A stretch of DNA of 53,397 nt from Bacteroides sp. OF04-15BH (GTDB lineage: Bacteria > Bacteroidota > Bacteroidia > Bacteroidales > Bacteroidaceae): assembly GCF_003477995.1 (NCBI RefSeq), contig NZ_QUEM01000027.1, positions 1 to 53,397 of the forward strand, in the 5' to 3' direction. Position 1 is the first letter of the stretch; each line of letters starts with the position of its first letter. The position numbers and the translations under genes were made by a program. Below the pieces are notes generated by a model. The model searched no databases and was not told the DNA's origin. It saw only the letters and a program-made list of their open reading frames with translations. Below, piece by piece: positions 9,628 to 18,325 of this stretch.

Positions 9628-11139
9628 ATGATGAACTCTACACGACAAATAAAGTTAGGAGCAGTAATATCATATTTGTCTCTTTTTATTAATATAATTA
9701 TAGGACTTCTTTATACTCCTTGGATGATCAAAAGCATAGGAAAAGCAGATTTTGGTTTATATACTTTGGCTATGTCTGTCATCAGTATCTTTGTTTTTGA
9801 TCTTGGGCTAGGAAGGGCTGTTACAACTTTTATTGCAAATTATTTGTCAAAGGGCTTATATAACAGCATAAACTGTTTCTTGGGAATAATTTATAAATTA
9901 TATCTTTCAATAGATATTATTATTATTTTAATATTATCATCTTTATACTTTTTTATTCCAGATCTATATAAGGGACTTTCTCCTGAGGAAATTGAGAAAT
10001 TTAAAATTATATATATATTAGCTTCTTGTTTTTGTGTTTTTTCTTTTCCTTTTATTCCATTAACCGGGATTTTGTCGGCATATGAGAAATTTATTCAGTT
10101 GAAATTTTGTGAGTTATTTGATAAAATTTTGCGTGTTATTACAATGACTGTATGTTTAATTTCTGGTTATGGTCTATATGCGCTGGTATTGGTAAATGTA
10201 GTAGTAGGCATTATTACTATTCTATTGAAACTTTTCTTTGTAAAAAGAAATACAGACATTAAAATTGTTTGGAAATTTTGGGAACGTGCAGAGTTTAAAA
10301 AGATTTTTAATTTTTCATTGTGGGTGACCATTATAGCTTTAGCTCAAAGATGTATTTTTAATTTTGCACCGACAATTTTAGGTATTGTATCTAATTCGAA
10401 AGATATAGCTGTTATGGGTGTTGCTATATCACTTGAAGGTTTTATTTTTATGTTTGCAAATGCATTAAATGGTCTTTTTTTACCTAAGGTTTCTAGGTTG
10501 GTTAGCGAAAAGAAAAGAGATGAAATTTCTGCATTAATGGTTAAAGTTGGTAGAATACAAGTCTTAATTATTGGTTTATTACTTATTGGTTTTATTGCTT
10601 TAGGAGAATCCTTTATTTTATTATGGGTGGGAAGGGATTATGCAAGTGTATATTTGTGTACCATACTATTGATTATTCCTTCTTTTCTCCATCTGCCTCA
10701 AGAAATTGCAGTGACGGAAATGGTTGTAACAAATAAAGTCAAGTACCAAGCTTATGTTTTCGTAGGTATGGCATTATTAAATTTAATTTTAGCTTTTCCG
10801 TTATCAATGCAATATGGAGTCTTAGGCATGTGTATTTCAATATGTATAGCATATTTAGCACGAACATTGGGTCTTAATTATATTTTTTATAAGAAAATGA
10901 ATTTAGATATGTTTCATTTTTATGTAAGGGTTTATATCCCCTTTTTGAAGCCTATTGTTTTTATTATTCCAATTTTAGTTTTATTAAATTTTAGTATGGA
11001 CTATTTCAATTGGATATCATTATTTTTACATGCTTGTATAATATTATTGTTATATATAGGGGTGATTTGGTTTTTCTATTTAAACAGTAATGAGAAAAAT
11101 ATGTTTTTGAATTTATTTGTTAAAATTATAAAAAAATAA
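9628..11139 (+). CDS. wzx: Polysaccharide repeat-unit flippase (Wzx-like)
   Basis: A 503-residue membrane protein with about 12-14 predicted membrane segments spread over its whole length and short polar loops. The early LYTPWMIKSIGKADFGLYTLA stretch is characteristic of the polysaccharide exporter group of the MOP flippase superfamily. It would flip undecaprenyl-linked repeat units to the periplasm for the Wzy polymerase encoded two genes upstream. ATG at 9631 is an equally good start. It is the last gene of the AT-rich block. GC rises sharply in fnlA, which starts 4 bp after its stop. Confidence 0.87.
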   Translation: MMNSTRQIKLGAVISYLSLFINIIIGLLYTPWMIKSIGKADFGLYTLAMSVISIFVFDLGLGRAVTTFIANYLSKGLYNSINCFLGIIYKLYLSIDIIIILILSSLYFFIPDLYKGLSPEEIEKFKIIYILASCFCVFSFPFIPLTGILSAYEKFIQLKFCELFDKILRVITMTVCLISGYGLYALVLVNVVVGIITILLKLFFVKRNTDIKIVWKFWERAEFKKIFNFSLWVTIIALAQRCIFNFAPTILGIVSNSKDIAVMGVAISLEGFIFMFANALNGLFLPKVSRLVSEKKRDEISALMVKVGRIQVLIIGLLLIGFIALGESFILLWVGRDYASVYLCTILLIIPSFLHLPQEIAVTEMVVTNKVKYQAYVFVGMALLNLILAFPLSMQYGVLGMCISICIAYLARTLGLNYIFYKKMNLDMFHFYVRVYIPFLKPIVFIIPILVLLNFSMDYFNWISLFLHACIILLLYIGVIWFFYLNSNEKNMFLNLFVKIIKK

Positions 11140-11143
11140 TATT

Positions 11144-12217
11144 ATGTCAATCTTTAAAGACAAAGTCCTCTTGATTACTGGAGGCACCGGTTCATTTGGA
11201 AATGCCGTTTTGAGAAGATTCTTGGATTCTGATATTAAGGAAATCCGTATCTTTAGTCGTGATGAGAAAAAGCAGGATGATATGCGCCATCGGTTGCAGA
11301 ACCCTAAGGTTAAATTTTACATCGGAAATGTACGTAACAAAACCTCGGTAGATGTAGCCATGCGTGGTGTGGATTATGTATTTGCTGCTGCTGCTCTGAA
11401 ACAGGTTCCCAGTTGTGAATTCTTTCCGATGGAGGCTACTCGTACCAATGTGTTGGGAACAGAGAATGTGTTGCTTTCTGCCATTGAGCATGGAGTAAAG
11501 AATGTGGTGGTCTTGTCTACCGATAAGGCTGCTTATCCAATTAATGCAATGGGTATCTCCAAGGCTTTGATGGAGAAAGTAGCTATCGCCAAAGGACGTG
11601 AACTGGGTGAAGGAGCTGCCACTACCATCTGCTGCACCCGTTATGGTAATGTGATGGCCAGCCGTGGTTCTGTAATTCCTTTGTGGGTCGATCAGATGAT
11701 GGAAGGTAAGCCGATTACCATTACCGATCCGAACATGACCCGTTTTATGATGACTTTGGATGATGCGGTAGATTTGGTAATCTACGCTTTTGAACATGGT
11801 CATAATGGTGATTTGTTTGTTCAAAAAGCACCGGCAGCCACTCTGGATGTTCTGGCCAAGGCTTTGAAGGAAATCTATGCCAAGATTGATCCGAAATATG
11901 GCGAGACAGAAGTTAAGGTGATTGGTACCCGTCACGGAGAGAAGTTGTACGAAACTTTGGTGACTCGTGAAGAAATGGCTAAGGCTATTGATATGGGTAA
12001 TTATTATCGTATTCCATGTGATAATCGTGATTTGAATTACGATAAATATTTCAAAGAAGGAAGCGAAGAGATTTCTAAGATCGAGGATTATCACAGCCAC
12101 AATACCGATCGTTTGGATGTTGAGGGGATGAAGCAGCAGTTGATGCGTCTGCGCTTTATTCAGGAAGATTTGGGCTTGATTGAGAAAGCTAAAGGTAAGG
12201 AAATTAGAAGTGAATAA
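11144..12217 (+). CDS. fnlA: UDP-GlcNAc 4,6-dehydratase/epimerase (FnlA/WbjB/CapE)
   Basis: First enzyme of the UDP-L-FucNAc pathway. It converts UDP-D-GlcNAc to 4-keto-6-deoxy intermediates with epimerisation at C5 and C3. The 357 residues are a short soluble SDR without the membrane domain of the dehydratase at 54-1967. Seen here are the GGTGSFGN cofactor motif (residues 13-20), PSCEFFPMEATRTNVLGTEN typical of this subgroup, STDKAAYP near 125 and the MGISK active-site segment. It is followed by wbuC-like, fnlB and fnlC genes, which fixes the pathway. Its GC is much higher than that of the flippase gene before it. Confidence 0.9.
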   Translation: MSIFKDKVLLITGGTGSFGNAVLRRFLDSDIKEIRIFSRDEKKQDDMRHRLQNPKVKFYIGNVRNKTSVDVAMRGVDYVFAAAALKQVPSCEFFPMEATRTNVLGTENVLLSAIEHGVKNVVVLSTDKAAYPINAMGISKALMEKVAIAKGRELGEGAATTICCTRYGNVMASRGSVIPLWVDQMMEGKPITITDPNMTRFMMTLDDAVDLVIYAFEHGHNGDLFVQKAPAATLDVLAKALKEIYAKIDPKYGETEVKVIGTRHGEKLYETLVTREEMAKAIDMGNYYRIPCDNRDLNYDKYFKEGSEEISKIEDYHSHNTDRLDVEGMKQQLMRLRFIQEDLGLIEKAKGKEIRSE

Positions 12218-12222
12218 GTTTT

Positions 12223-12630
12223 ATGATAATAGATCAAGAGTTATTGAACCACTTATCGGATGAAGCAAGAAAGAATTCCCGTTTAAGAGCTAGTTTTGAT
12301 TTACGTAATAGTACAGAAGATTTATCTCAAAGGATGTTAAATGCCATAGAACCAGGAACAGTAATACCGATACATAGACATCAGCATTCTTCTGAGACCT
12401 TAATTATAATACGTGGTAAATTAAGAGAGTTTTTGTATGATGAGTCTGGTGCTTTAGATAAGGTCGTTGAAATGGAAGCAGGCGGTACATGTACTATAAT
12501 GCAAATTGAAAAAGGACAATGGCATTCATTGGAGTGCTTAAAGTCAGGAACTATCATATTTGAGGCAAAAGATGGCCCGTATATGCCAATTTCTGCTGAA
12601 GATATATTGGATAATAAAATTGAAGAATAA
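12223..12630 (+). CDS. WbuC-type cupin protein
   Basis: A 135-residue single-domain cupin. The PIHRHQHSSETLIIIRG stretch near residue 46 carries the metal-ligand His residues and Glu of cupin motif 1. WHSLECLKSG near 98 is motif 2, and a KDGPYMP end is typical of WbuC proteins, which are repeatedly found beside L-FucNAc genes. Their reaction is not established. It ends in a one-base overlap with fnlB (TAATG), so the two are translationally coupled. It is visibly more AT-rich than the fnl genes on either side, suggesting a different recent history. Confidence 0.85.
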   Translation: MIIDQELLNHLSDEARKNSRLRASFDLRNSTEDLSQRMLNAIEPGTVIPIHRHQHSSETLIIIRGKLREFLYDESGALDKVVEMEAGGTCTIMQIEKGQWHSLECLKSGTIIFEAKDGPYMPISAEDILDNKIEE

Positions 12631-13829
12631 TGAAGATTTTGGTTACAGGTGCACACGGATTTGTTGGTAAGAACCTGTGTGCCCAGCTCAATAATATCAA
12701 GGACGGAAAAGCCCGTAATTATCCGGTTACAGTGTCACAGGTCATGGAATATGACCTGGATACTGATCCGGCATTGCTGGATGGCTTTTGTGCCCAGGCA
12801 GATTTCGTATTCAATCTGGCAGGCGTAAACCGTCCGAAAGACCAGTCAGAGTTTATGCAGGGCAATTTCGGTTTTGCATCCACTTTGCTAGATACCCTAA
12901 AGAAACATGGAAATACTTGTCCGGTGATGCTTTCCAGCTCTATTCAGGCTACGTTGATTGGACGTTACGGCACTTCTGATTATGGCAAGTCCAAATTGGC
13001 CGGCGAGGAACTCTTTTTTGATTATGCTCAGGAAACCGGTGCCAAAGTGCTGGTTTACCGTTTCCCGAATCTTTTTGGAAAATGGTGTCGCCCCAATTAT
13101 AACAGTGTAGTGGCTACTTTCTGCCATAATATTGCTCATGATCTTCCTATTCAGGTCAATGATCCTTCTGTGCAGTTGGAAATGCTTTATATTGATGATC
13201 TGGTAGAGGAAATGATTGCTGCATTAAGCGGAAAGGAGCATCATTGCGAGTTTGACGGCGTAGAGACCGTATTGAAAGAGGAAGGCCGTTATTGTGCCGT
13301 TCCGGTAACGCATCATGTCACTTTGGGAGAGATTGTAGACCTTTTGCATCAGTTTGCCGAGCAGCCCCAGAATCTGATAATTCCGGAGATTCCGGCCAAT
13401 TCTTTTGCCAAGAAGCTTTATTCCACCTATCTGTCTTATCTGCCTAAGGAAAAGGTGTCTTTTCCTCTAAAGATGAATGTGGACGACCGCGGCAGCTTTA
13501 CGGAAATGCTTCGTTCTGAGAAATGCGGTCAGGTCAGCATTAACATTTCCAAGCCGGGAGTAACCAAGGGACAGCACTGGCACAATACCAAATGGGAGTT
13601 CTTTATTGTGGTCAGCGGACACGGACTGATTCAGCAGCGCAAGTTGGGAACGGACGAAGTGATTGAATTCGAGGTTAGCGGAGAAAAGATTGAGGCGGTA
13701 CACATGCTGCCTGGCTATACTCACAATATTATCAATTTGAGTGAAACGGAAAATCTCGTCACGGTGATGTGGGCCAATGAGATATTTGATCCCACTCATC
13801 CGGATACATTTTTCGAACCTGTAAAATAA
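12630..13829 (+). CDS. fnlB: Bifunctional SDR/cupin reductase of the L-FucNAc pathway (FnlB/WbjC/CapF)
   Basis: Second step to UDP-L-FucNAc: reduction of the C4 keto group, with the cupin domain thought to aid epimerisation. The 399 residues show an N-terminal SDR domain (TGAHGFVG at 6-13, SDYGKSK with the catalytic Tyr-x-x-x-Lys near 113). A C-terminal cupin starts near 285 with GQHWHNTKWEFF carrying metal-binding His residues. This two-domain layout matches CapF of Staphylococcus aureus and WbjC of Pseudomonas. It overlaps the WbuC-like gene by one base and is followed 7 bp later by fnlC. Confidence 0.9.
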   Translation: MKILVTGAHGFVGKNLCAQLNNIKDGKARNYPVTVSQVMEYDLDTDPALLDGFCAQADFVFNLAGVNRPKDQSEFMQGNFGFASTLLDTLKKHGNTCPVMLSSSIQATLIGRYGTSDYGKSKLAGEELFFDYAQETGAKVLVYRFPNLFGKWCRPNYNSVVATFCHNIAHDLPIQVNDPSVQLEMLYIDDLVEEMIAALSGKEHHCEFDGVETVLKEEGRYCAVPVTHHVTLGEIVDLLHQFAEQPQNLIIPEIPANSFAKKLYSTYLSYLPKEKVSFPLKMNVDDRGSFTEMLRSEKCGQVSINISKPGVTKGQHWHNTKWEFFIVVSGHGLIQQRKLGTDEVIEFEVSGEKIEAVHMLPGYTHNIINLSETENLVTVMWANEIFDPTHPDTFFEPVK

Positions 13830-13836
13830 TAGAATT

Positions 13837-14997
13837 ATGGCATCATTTAAAAATAATGGAAAACTGAAACTGTTGATTATTGTAGGTACACGCCCGGAGA
13901 TTATCCGTTTGGCAGCTGTCATCAACAAGTGTAGAAAATATTTTGATTGTATTCTGGCACATACCGGTCAGAATTATGATTATAACCTGAACGGGGTGTT
14001 CTTTAAGGATTTGAAACTGGCTGATCCGGAAGTTTATCTGGATGCAGTGGGCGATGATCTGGGAGCCACCATGGGAAATATCATCGACAAGAGCTATAAG
14101 TTGATGGTCGAGATCAAGCCCGATGCTGTTCTGGTATTGGGAGATACAAACTCCTGTCTGAGTGTAATCGGTGCCAAACGTTTGCATATTCCTATTTTCC
14201 ACATGGAAGCCGGAAACCGTTGCTTTGACGAGTGTCTGCCGGAAGAAACCAACCGTCGTATTGTCGACATTATCAGTGACGTGAATATCTGCTATAGCGA
14301 GCATGCCCGCCGTTATCTGAATGCAAGCAATGTCGCTCCCCAGCGCACTTATGTCAGCGGTTCTCCGATGGCGGAAGTGCTGCACAACAATCTGGAAGAG
14401 ATTGAGGCTAGTGATGTGCATACCCGTCTGGGACTGGAAAAAGGAAAATATATTCTGTTGAGTGCACACCGTGAAGAGAATATTGATACTGAAAAGAACT
14501 TTATTTCCTTATTCACAGCCATTAACAAGATGGCTGAGAAGTATGATATGCCGATTCTCTACAGCTGCCATCCGAGAAGCCGTAAGCGTCTGGAAGCAAG
14601 TGGCTTTGAACTGGATAAGCGTGTTATTCGTCAGGAGCCTCTGGGATTCCATGACTATAACTGCTTGCAGATGAATGCCTATGCAGTTGTTTCTGATTCC
14701 GGGACATTGCCTGAGGAAAGTTCCTTCTTTACCAGTGTGGGACATCCGTTCCCAGCTGTTTGTATTCGTACCAGTACCGAGCGTCCGGAAGCTTTGGATA
14801 AGGGTTGCTTTGTGCTGGCTGGTATTGACGAGCATTCTCTGTTGCAGGCTGTAGATGTAGCCGTAGAAATGAATAATAACCACGATGACGGTATTCCGGT
14901 ACCGAATTATGTGGATGAGAATGTTTCTACTAAGGTGGTGAAGTTGATTCAGAGCTACACCGGAGTGGTAAATAAAATGGTTTGGCGTAAATTTTGA
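13837..14997 (+). CDS. fnlC: UDP-N-acetyl sugar 2-epimerase, last step to UDP-L-FucNAc (FnlC/WbjD/CapG)
   Basis: A 386-residue WecB-fold non-hydrolysing 2-epimerase. VGTRPEIIRL near 15, HTGQNYDYNL near 45, GDTNSCLS near 105, HMEAGNRCFDECLPEETNR near 122 and SDSGTLPEESS near 286 are the family's substrate-binding blocks. With FnlA and FnlB it would produce UDP-L-FucNAc, so the polysaccharide probably contains that sugar. L-QuiNAc pathways use related enzymes and cannot be fully excluded. It ends the higher-GC cassette; the next gene is AT-rich again. Confidence 0.9.
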   Translation: MASFKNNGKLKLLIIVGTRPEIIRLAAVINKCRKYFDCILAHTGQNYDYNLNGVFFKDLKLADPEVYLDAVGDDLGATMGNIIDKSYKLMVEIKPDAVLVLGDTNSCLSVIGAKRLHIPIFHMEAGNRCFDECLPEETNRRIVDIISDVNICYSEHARRYLNASNVAPQRTYVSGSPMAEVLHNNLEEIEASDVHTRLGLEKGKYILLSAHREENIDTEKNFISLFTAINKMAEKYDMPILYSCHPRSRKRLEASGFELDKRVIRQEPLGFHDYNCLQMNAYAVVSDSGTLPEESSFFTSVGHPFPAVCIRTSTERPEALDKGCFVLAGIDEHSLLQAVDVAVEMNNNHDDGIPVPNYVDENVSTKVVKLIQSYTGVVNKMVWRKF

Positions 14998-15003
14998 ATA
15001 CTT

Positions 15004-15600
15004 ATGTATAAGTACATTAAACATTTTTTGGATGTGATAATTGCAATAGTTTTATTGTTTTTATTTAGTCCTATTTTTATTGTTATTGCTATTTTGATTA
15101 AGTTAGAAAGTAGGGGACCAATTATTTTTAAACAAGAGAGGTTAGGATACAAAGGAAAGGTCTTTAAAATCTATAAGTTTCGTTCTATGGTTCAAGGTGC
15201 TGAGAAGCAAGGAACGGGAGTCTATTCTTTTAAAGGAGATAGTCGTATAACTAAAGTTGGTAGATTTATACGAGCTACAAGTATAGATGAATTGCCTCAG
15301 TTATTTAATATAATTAAGGGCGATATGGCTTTGATAGGTCCTAGACCTGCTTTAACTTATCATCCGTGGCCGTTTGATCAATATACAGAGCATCAAAAAA
15401 GGATGTTTGATGTCCGTCCTGGTGTAACAGGTTGGGCGCAAGTGAATGGACGCAAGGAGGTTCCTTGGCCACAACGAATAGAATTAAATATTGAATATGT
15501 AGAAAAAATGTCTTTTGGTTTTGATCTGAAAATCTTTTTTATGACAATATTTAAAGTGTTAGTTAATGCCAATAATAATAATATAGAAAAAACGAATTAA
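15004..15600 (+). CDS. Initiating phosphoglycosyltransferase, PglC-type
   Basis: Transfers sugar-1-phosphate from a UDP-sugar to undecaprenyl phosphate, starting each repeat unit. At 198 residues it has the minimal PglC size, not the large WcaJ/WbaP form. Visible are an N-terminal hydrophobic segment (about 10-33), KIYKFRSMV near 57, the catalytic Asp-Glu pair in SIDELPQL near 95, GDMALIGPRPAL near 108 and RPGVTGWAQVNGR near 138. It sits 6 bp after fnlC. The natural donor would be a 6-deoxy HexNAc, perhaps supplied by the dehydratase at 54-1967, but that is inference. Confidence 0.9.
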   Translation: MYKYIKHFLDVIIAIVLLFLFSPIFIVIAILIKLESRGPIIFKQERLGYKGKVFKIYKFRSMVQGAEKQGTGVYSFKGDSRITKVGRFIRATSIDELPQLFNIIKGDMALIGPRPALTYHPWPFDQYTEHQKRMFDVRPGVTGWAQVNGRKEVPWPQRIELNIEYVEKMSFGFDLKIFFMTIFKVLVNANNNNIEKTN

Positions 15601-15605
15601 ATGAT

Positions 15606-16418
15606 ATGTTGAAATTAATGTATATAACAAACCGTCCTGAAATTGCTACAATTGTGGAGGATGCTGGAGTTGATAGAGTTTTTATTGATCTTGAAAAAAT
15701 TGGAAAGCAGGAACGGCAAGGGGGAATGAATACTGTTCAATCTCAGCATTCGTTAGAAGATATAGTTCAAGTTCGAAAAGTAATAAAGAGAGCTGAGTTA
15801 TTAGTTCGTTCTAATCCTATTTATAAAGACTCTGCACATGAGATAGATACCATTATTAATAATGGAGCAGATGTTGTAATGTTGCCATATTTTAAAACTG
15901 TAAATGAGGTTGCGAAATTTATTGATTATGTAAATGGACGAGCTAAGGTTTGCTTATTGTTAGAAACAGCGGAAGCTGTGGAGAAGCTAGATGCGATACT
16001 GGAGCTTAATGGCATAGATGAAATTCATATTGGGCTAAATGACTTGCATCTTGCTTATAAAATGAATTTTATGTTTGAACTATTAGCTGATGGAACTGTT
16101 GAAAGACTGAGTAATAAAATTAAGTCTAAGGGAATTCCATTTGGATTTGGAGGTATTGCTAAATTAGGGGCAGGAATTTTGCCTGCAGAGGCTGTTATAA
16201 AAGAACATTATAGATTAGGGTCTTCTATGGCAATCTTGTCTCGTAGCTTTTGTAATACTGATTTGGAACGGGATTTAAATAACATTGAAAGAATTTTTAA
16301 GATAGGGATGGCTGAGATTCGCAATTTAGAAAAAGAGGCTGAAATGCATAAACTATACTTTGATGATAATCAGCTATTTGTGAAAAAAGCTGTTCAGACT
16401 TATTTAAAGGAAAAGTAG
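15606..16418 (+). CDS. HpcH/HpaI-type aldolase family protein
   Basis: A 270-residue TIM-barrel protein of the HpcH/HpaI aldolase / citrate lyase beta superfamily. ELLVRSNP near 67 supplies the conserved Arg, VCLLLETAEAV near 115 the metal-ligand Glu, and IHIGLNDLHLAY near 140 the Asp. The early loop reads FIDLEKIGKQ, close to the citrate-lyase-beta DLE form, instead of the DGEH of HpaI aldolases, so the His general base is absent. It lies 2 bp before a hydroxyacid dehydrogenase gene; together they could make a 2-hydroxyacid-derived decoration. Substrate unknown; a citrate-synthase-like (SbnG) reaction is another possibility. Confidence 0.8.
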   Translation: MLKLMYITNRPEIATIVEDAGVDRVFIDLEKIGKQERQGGMNTVQSQHSLEDIVQVRKVIKRAELLVRSNPIYKDSAHEIDTIINNGADVVMLPYFKTVNEVAKFIDYVNGRAKVCLLLETAEAVEKLDAILELNGIDEIHIGLNDLHLAYKMNFMFELLADGTVERLSNKIKSKGIPFGFGGIAKLGAGILPAEAVIKEHYRLGSSMAILSRSFCNTDLERDLNNIERIFKIGMAEIRNLEKEAEMHKLYFDDNQLFVKKAVQTYLKEK

Positions 16419-16419
16419 T

Positions 16420-17322
16420 ATGAATTTGTTATTGACAGGCGCTTTTAATTATACTGAAGAGCAAATTGAAAAGTTAAGTAATCTTGGCTTTCAGATTTAT
16501 TATATTCAAAATGAGAGCGAGGAGTTGCCTATACAACCGGAAGAGATAGATGCAGTTGTTTGTAATGGATTATTTTTATATCATGATATTAAAAAGTTTG
16601 TACGATTGAAATATATACAGTTGACAAGTGCAGGCTTTGATAGAGTTCCAATAGACTATATAAGAAAACAAGGTATAAAAATCTTTAATGCCAAGGGCGT
16701 TTATTCTATACCAATGGCCGAGTGGGTTTTATTTAGAGCTTTGGAATGTTATAAAAATGCTGATTTTTTTAAAGAAAAACAAAAAAAACATTTATGGGAG
16801 AAGAATAGACACCTAAAAGAGTTATTTGGAAAAAGAGTGGCAATTGTAGGTGCTGGTAACATTGGTCAGGAAGTTGGAAAAAGATTTCAGGCATTTGGAT
16901 GTAAGACTTTTGGTTTTGATGTGCATTCTTTTGAAGCTGATGGATTGGATTGCGTATGTCTTATATCAGAGTTAGATGCGTACCTGCCTGATTTTGATAT
17001 AATTGTTCTAACTTTGCCTTTGACAGATGAAACTTATCATCTTTTTAATTATGCCCGTTTTGAATTAATGAAGGAGGGTAGTTTATTAATGAACATTTCA
17101 AGGGGCTCTGTTATCAATGAATCTGATCTAGTTCGTTTTTTATCAGAGAAACAAAGAATCACAGCTATTTTAGATGTTTTTGAAGAAGAACCGCTTCCAG
17201 TTTCTTCAAAATTATGGGAATTTGATAATGTGTTGCTTTCACCACATAATTCATTTGTTGGTGAAGGTAATGCATCAAGACTCTTTGATGTTATTTTGAA
17301 TAATTTTGTAAGTAATCTGTAA
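16420..17322 (+). CDS. D-isomer-specific 2-hydroxyacid dehydrogenase
   Basis: A 300-residue NAD(P)-dependent reductase of the D-lactate / glycerate dehydrogenase fold. The GAGNIGQEVGKRF cofactor motif is near residue 144. The three catalytic positions are all seen: Arg in NISRGSVINESDL (near 229), Glu in DVFEEEPLP (near 253) and His in LSPHNS (near 273). It would interconvert a 2-oxo acid and a D-2-hydroxy acid in the cytoplasm. It starts 1 bp after the aldolase-like stop codon, indicating a functional pair. Last gene of the AT-rich capsule block. The true substrate is not readable from sequence. Confidence 0.85.
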   Translation: MNLLLTGAFNYTEEQIEKLSNLGFQIYYIQNESEELPIQPEEIDAVVCNGLFLYHDIKKFVRLKYIQLTSAGFDRVPIDYIRKQGIKIFNAKGVYSIPMAEWVLFRALECYKNADFFKEKQKKHLWEKNRHLKELFGKRVAIVGAGNIGQEVGKRFQAFGCKTFGFDVHSFEADGLDCVCLISELDAYLPDFDIIVLTLPLTDETYHLFNYARFELMKEGSLLMNISRGSVINESDLVRFLSEKQRITAILDVFEEEPLPVSSKLWEFDNVLLSPHNSFVGEGNASRLFDVILNNFVSNL

Positions 17323-17428
17323 TTCTTCTATTGGTATTTGTTTGTGAGAATATTTTTCAATATTGCTTTTTTATCATACTATTTCATAAAAAAAGTAGAT
17401 AAATCAGTGATAACTGAGATAATATTTT

Positions 17429-17436
17429 TATATTTG
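17429..17436 (+). promoter_or_regulatory. Candidate -7 promoter element upstream of wza
   Basis: TATATTTG followed by C matches the Bacteroides -7 consensus TAnnTTTG perfectly in a 204-bp AT-rich gap. It would give wza-wzc-ompA its own transcript, with a leader of about 80 nt. No convincing -33 element was found. Confidence 0.45.
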
Positions 17437-17460
17437 CTTACTTTTAATTAATTATATAAG

Positions 17461-17479
17461 TACACTTTAAATAAGTGTA
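17461..17479. repeat. Perfect 7-bp inverted repeat in the wza leader
   Basis: TACACTT and AAGTGTA are separated by 5 bp. It lies 25-43 bp downstream of the candidate -7 element, so it could be an operator or a weak RNA hairpin. In such AT-rich DNA a chance occurrence is possible. Confidence 0.35.
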
Positions 17480-17526
17480 TAATATCTAATAGAATTGTTG
17501 CATTAACTTAAAAAAATATTTTTCTC

Positions 17527-18318
17527 ATGAAAAGAATGAAATGGAATGCCCTGGTATTAATCTGGTCTCTGCTAATTGTTAGTTGTGCTGCTCCGGAAAG
17601 AGTTATTTATTTTCAGGATTTGCAGCAAGGAATGCAAGAGGATATAGAGCAGAGTTATGAAATCAAGATCCGTAAAGATGATTTGCTGGGAATTACGGTT
17701 TCAGCTCGAAACTCGGAAATGGCGATTCCTTTTAATTTACCGGCTACAGCCTATACCATGGAAATAAAAAGTAGTACTTCTAGTGCACAATTAGGATATC
17801 AGGTAGATGTAGATGGCTATATTAATTTTCCTCAATTGGGGAGAATTCATGTTGAAGGAATGACCCGAAAGGAATTGGCTTCCTGGATTACCGGACAGCT
17901 GGAGCAAAAGAATCTGTTGCAGGATCCGGTTGTAACGGTGACTTTCCAGAATTTTAAGGTTTCGGTATTGGGAGAAGTGAAAAATCCGCGGGTAATCAAT
18001 GTGAAGTCGGATCGAATTACGGTCTTGGAAGCTTTGGCTGAGGCGGGAGACCTGAATATTCAGGCAAAGCGTGATCGGGTGGCCGTTATCCGTGAAGCAG
18101 AAGGAAAACGCACCGTGCATTATCTGGATTTGCGTTCCTCAGACTTATTACAGTCTCCTTATTATTATTTGCAGCAGAATGATGTGGTCTATGTAGAACC
18201 GAATAATGCCCGGACCATTCAGGCTCGTAGCACACAGGTCACTTCGGTGGGAACTTGGGTGTCAGTATTTAGTTCGATTATGTCGGTGGCTACTTTAATT
18301 GTAACCTTATTAAGATAG
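17527..18318 (+). CDS. wza: Polysaccharide export outer-membrane lipoprotein (Wza-like)
   Basis: A 263-residue export channel protein. The N-terminus ends in LLIVSC at residue 20, a lipobox, so it is a lipoprotein. The middle shows the Poly_export (BexD/CtrA/VexA) region with YEIKIRKDDLLGITV near 41-55. An SLBB-type segment follows, with FKVSVLGEVKNPRVINV near 149. A hydrophobic C-terminal helix (about 243-261) would insert in the outer membrane. It would form the channel for polymer export with the Wzc-like kinase encoded 7 bp downstream. The length is usual for Bacteroides. Confidence 0.9.
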   Translation: MKRMKWNALVLIWSLLIVSCAAPERVIYFQDLQQGMQEDIEQSYEIKIRKDDLLGITVSARNSEMAIPFNLPATAYTMEIKSSTSSAQLGYQVDVDGYINFPQLGRIHVEGMTRKELASWITGQLEQKNLLQDPVVTVTFQNFKVSVLGEVKNPRVINVKSDRITVLEALAEAGDLNIQAKRDRVAVIREAEGKRTVHYLDLRSSDLLQSPYYYLQQNDVVYVEPNNARTIQARSTQVTSVGTWVSVFSSIMSVATLIVTLLR

Positions 18319-18325
18319 TATTTTT

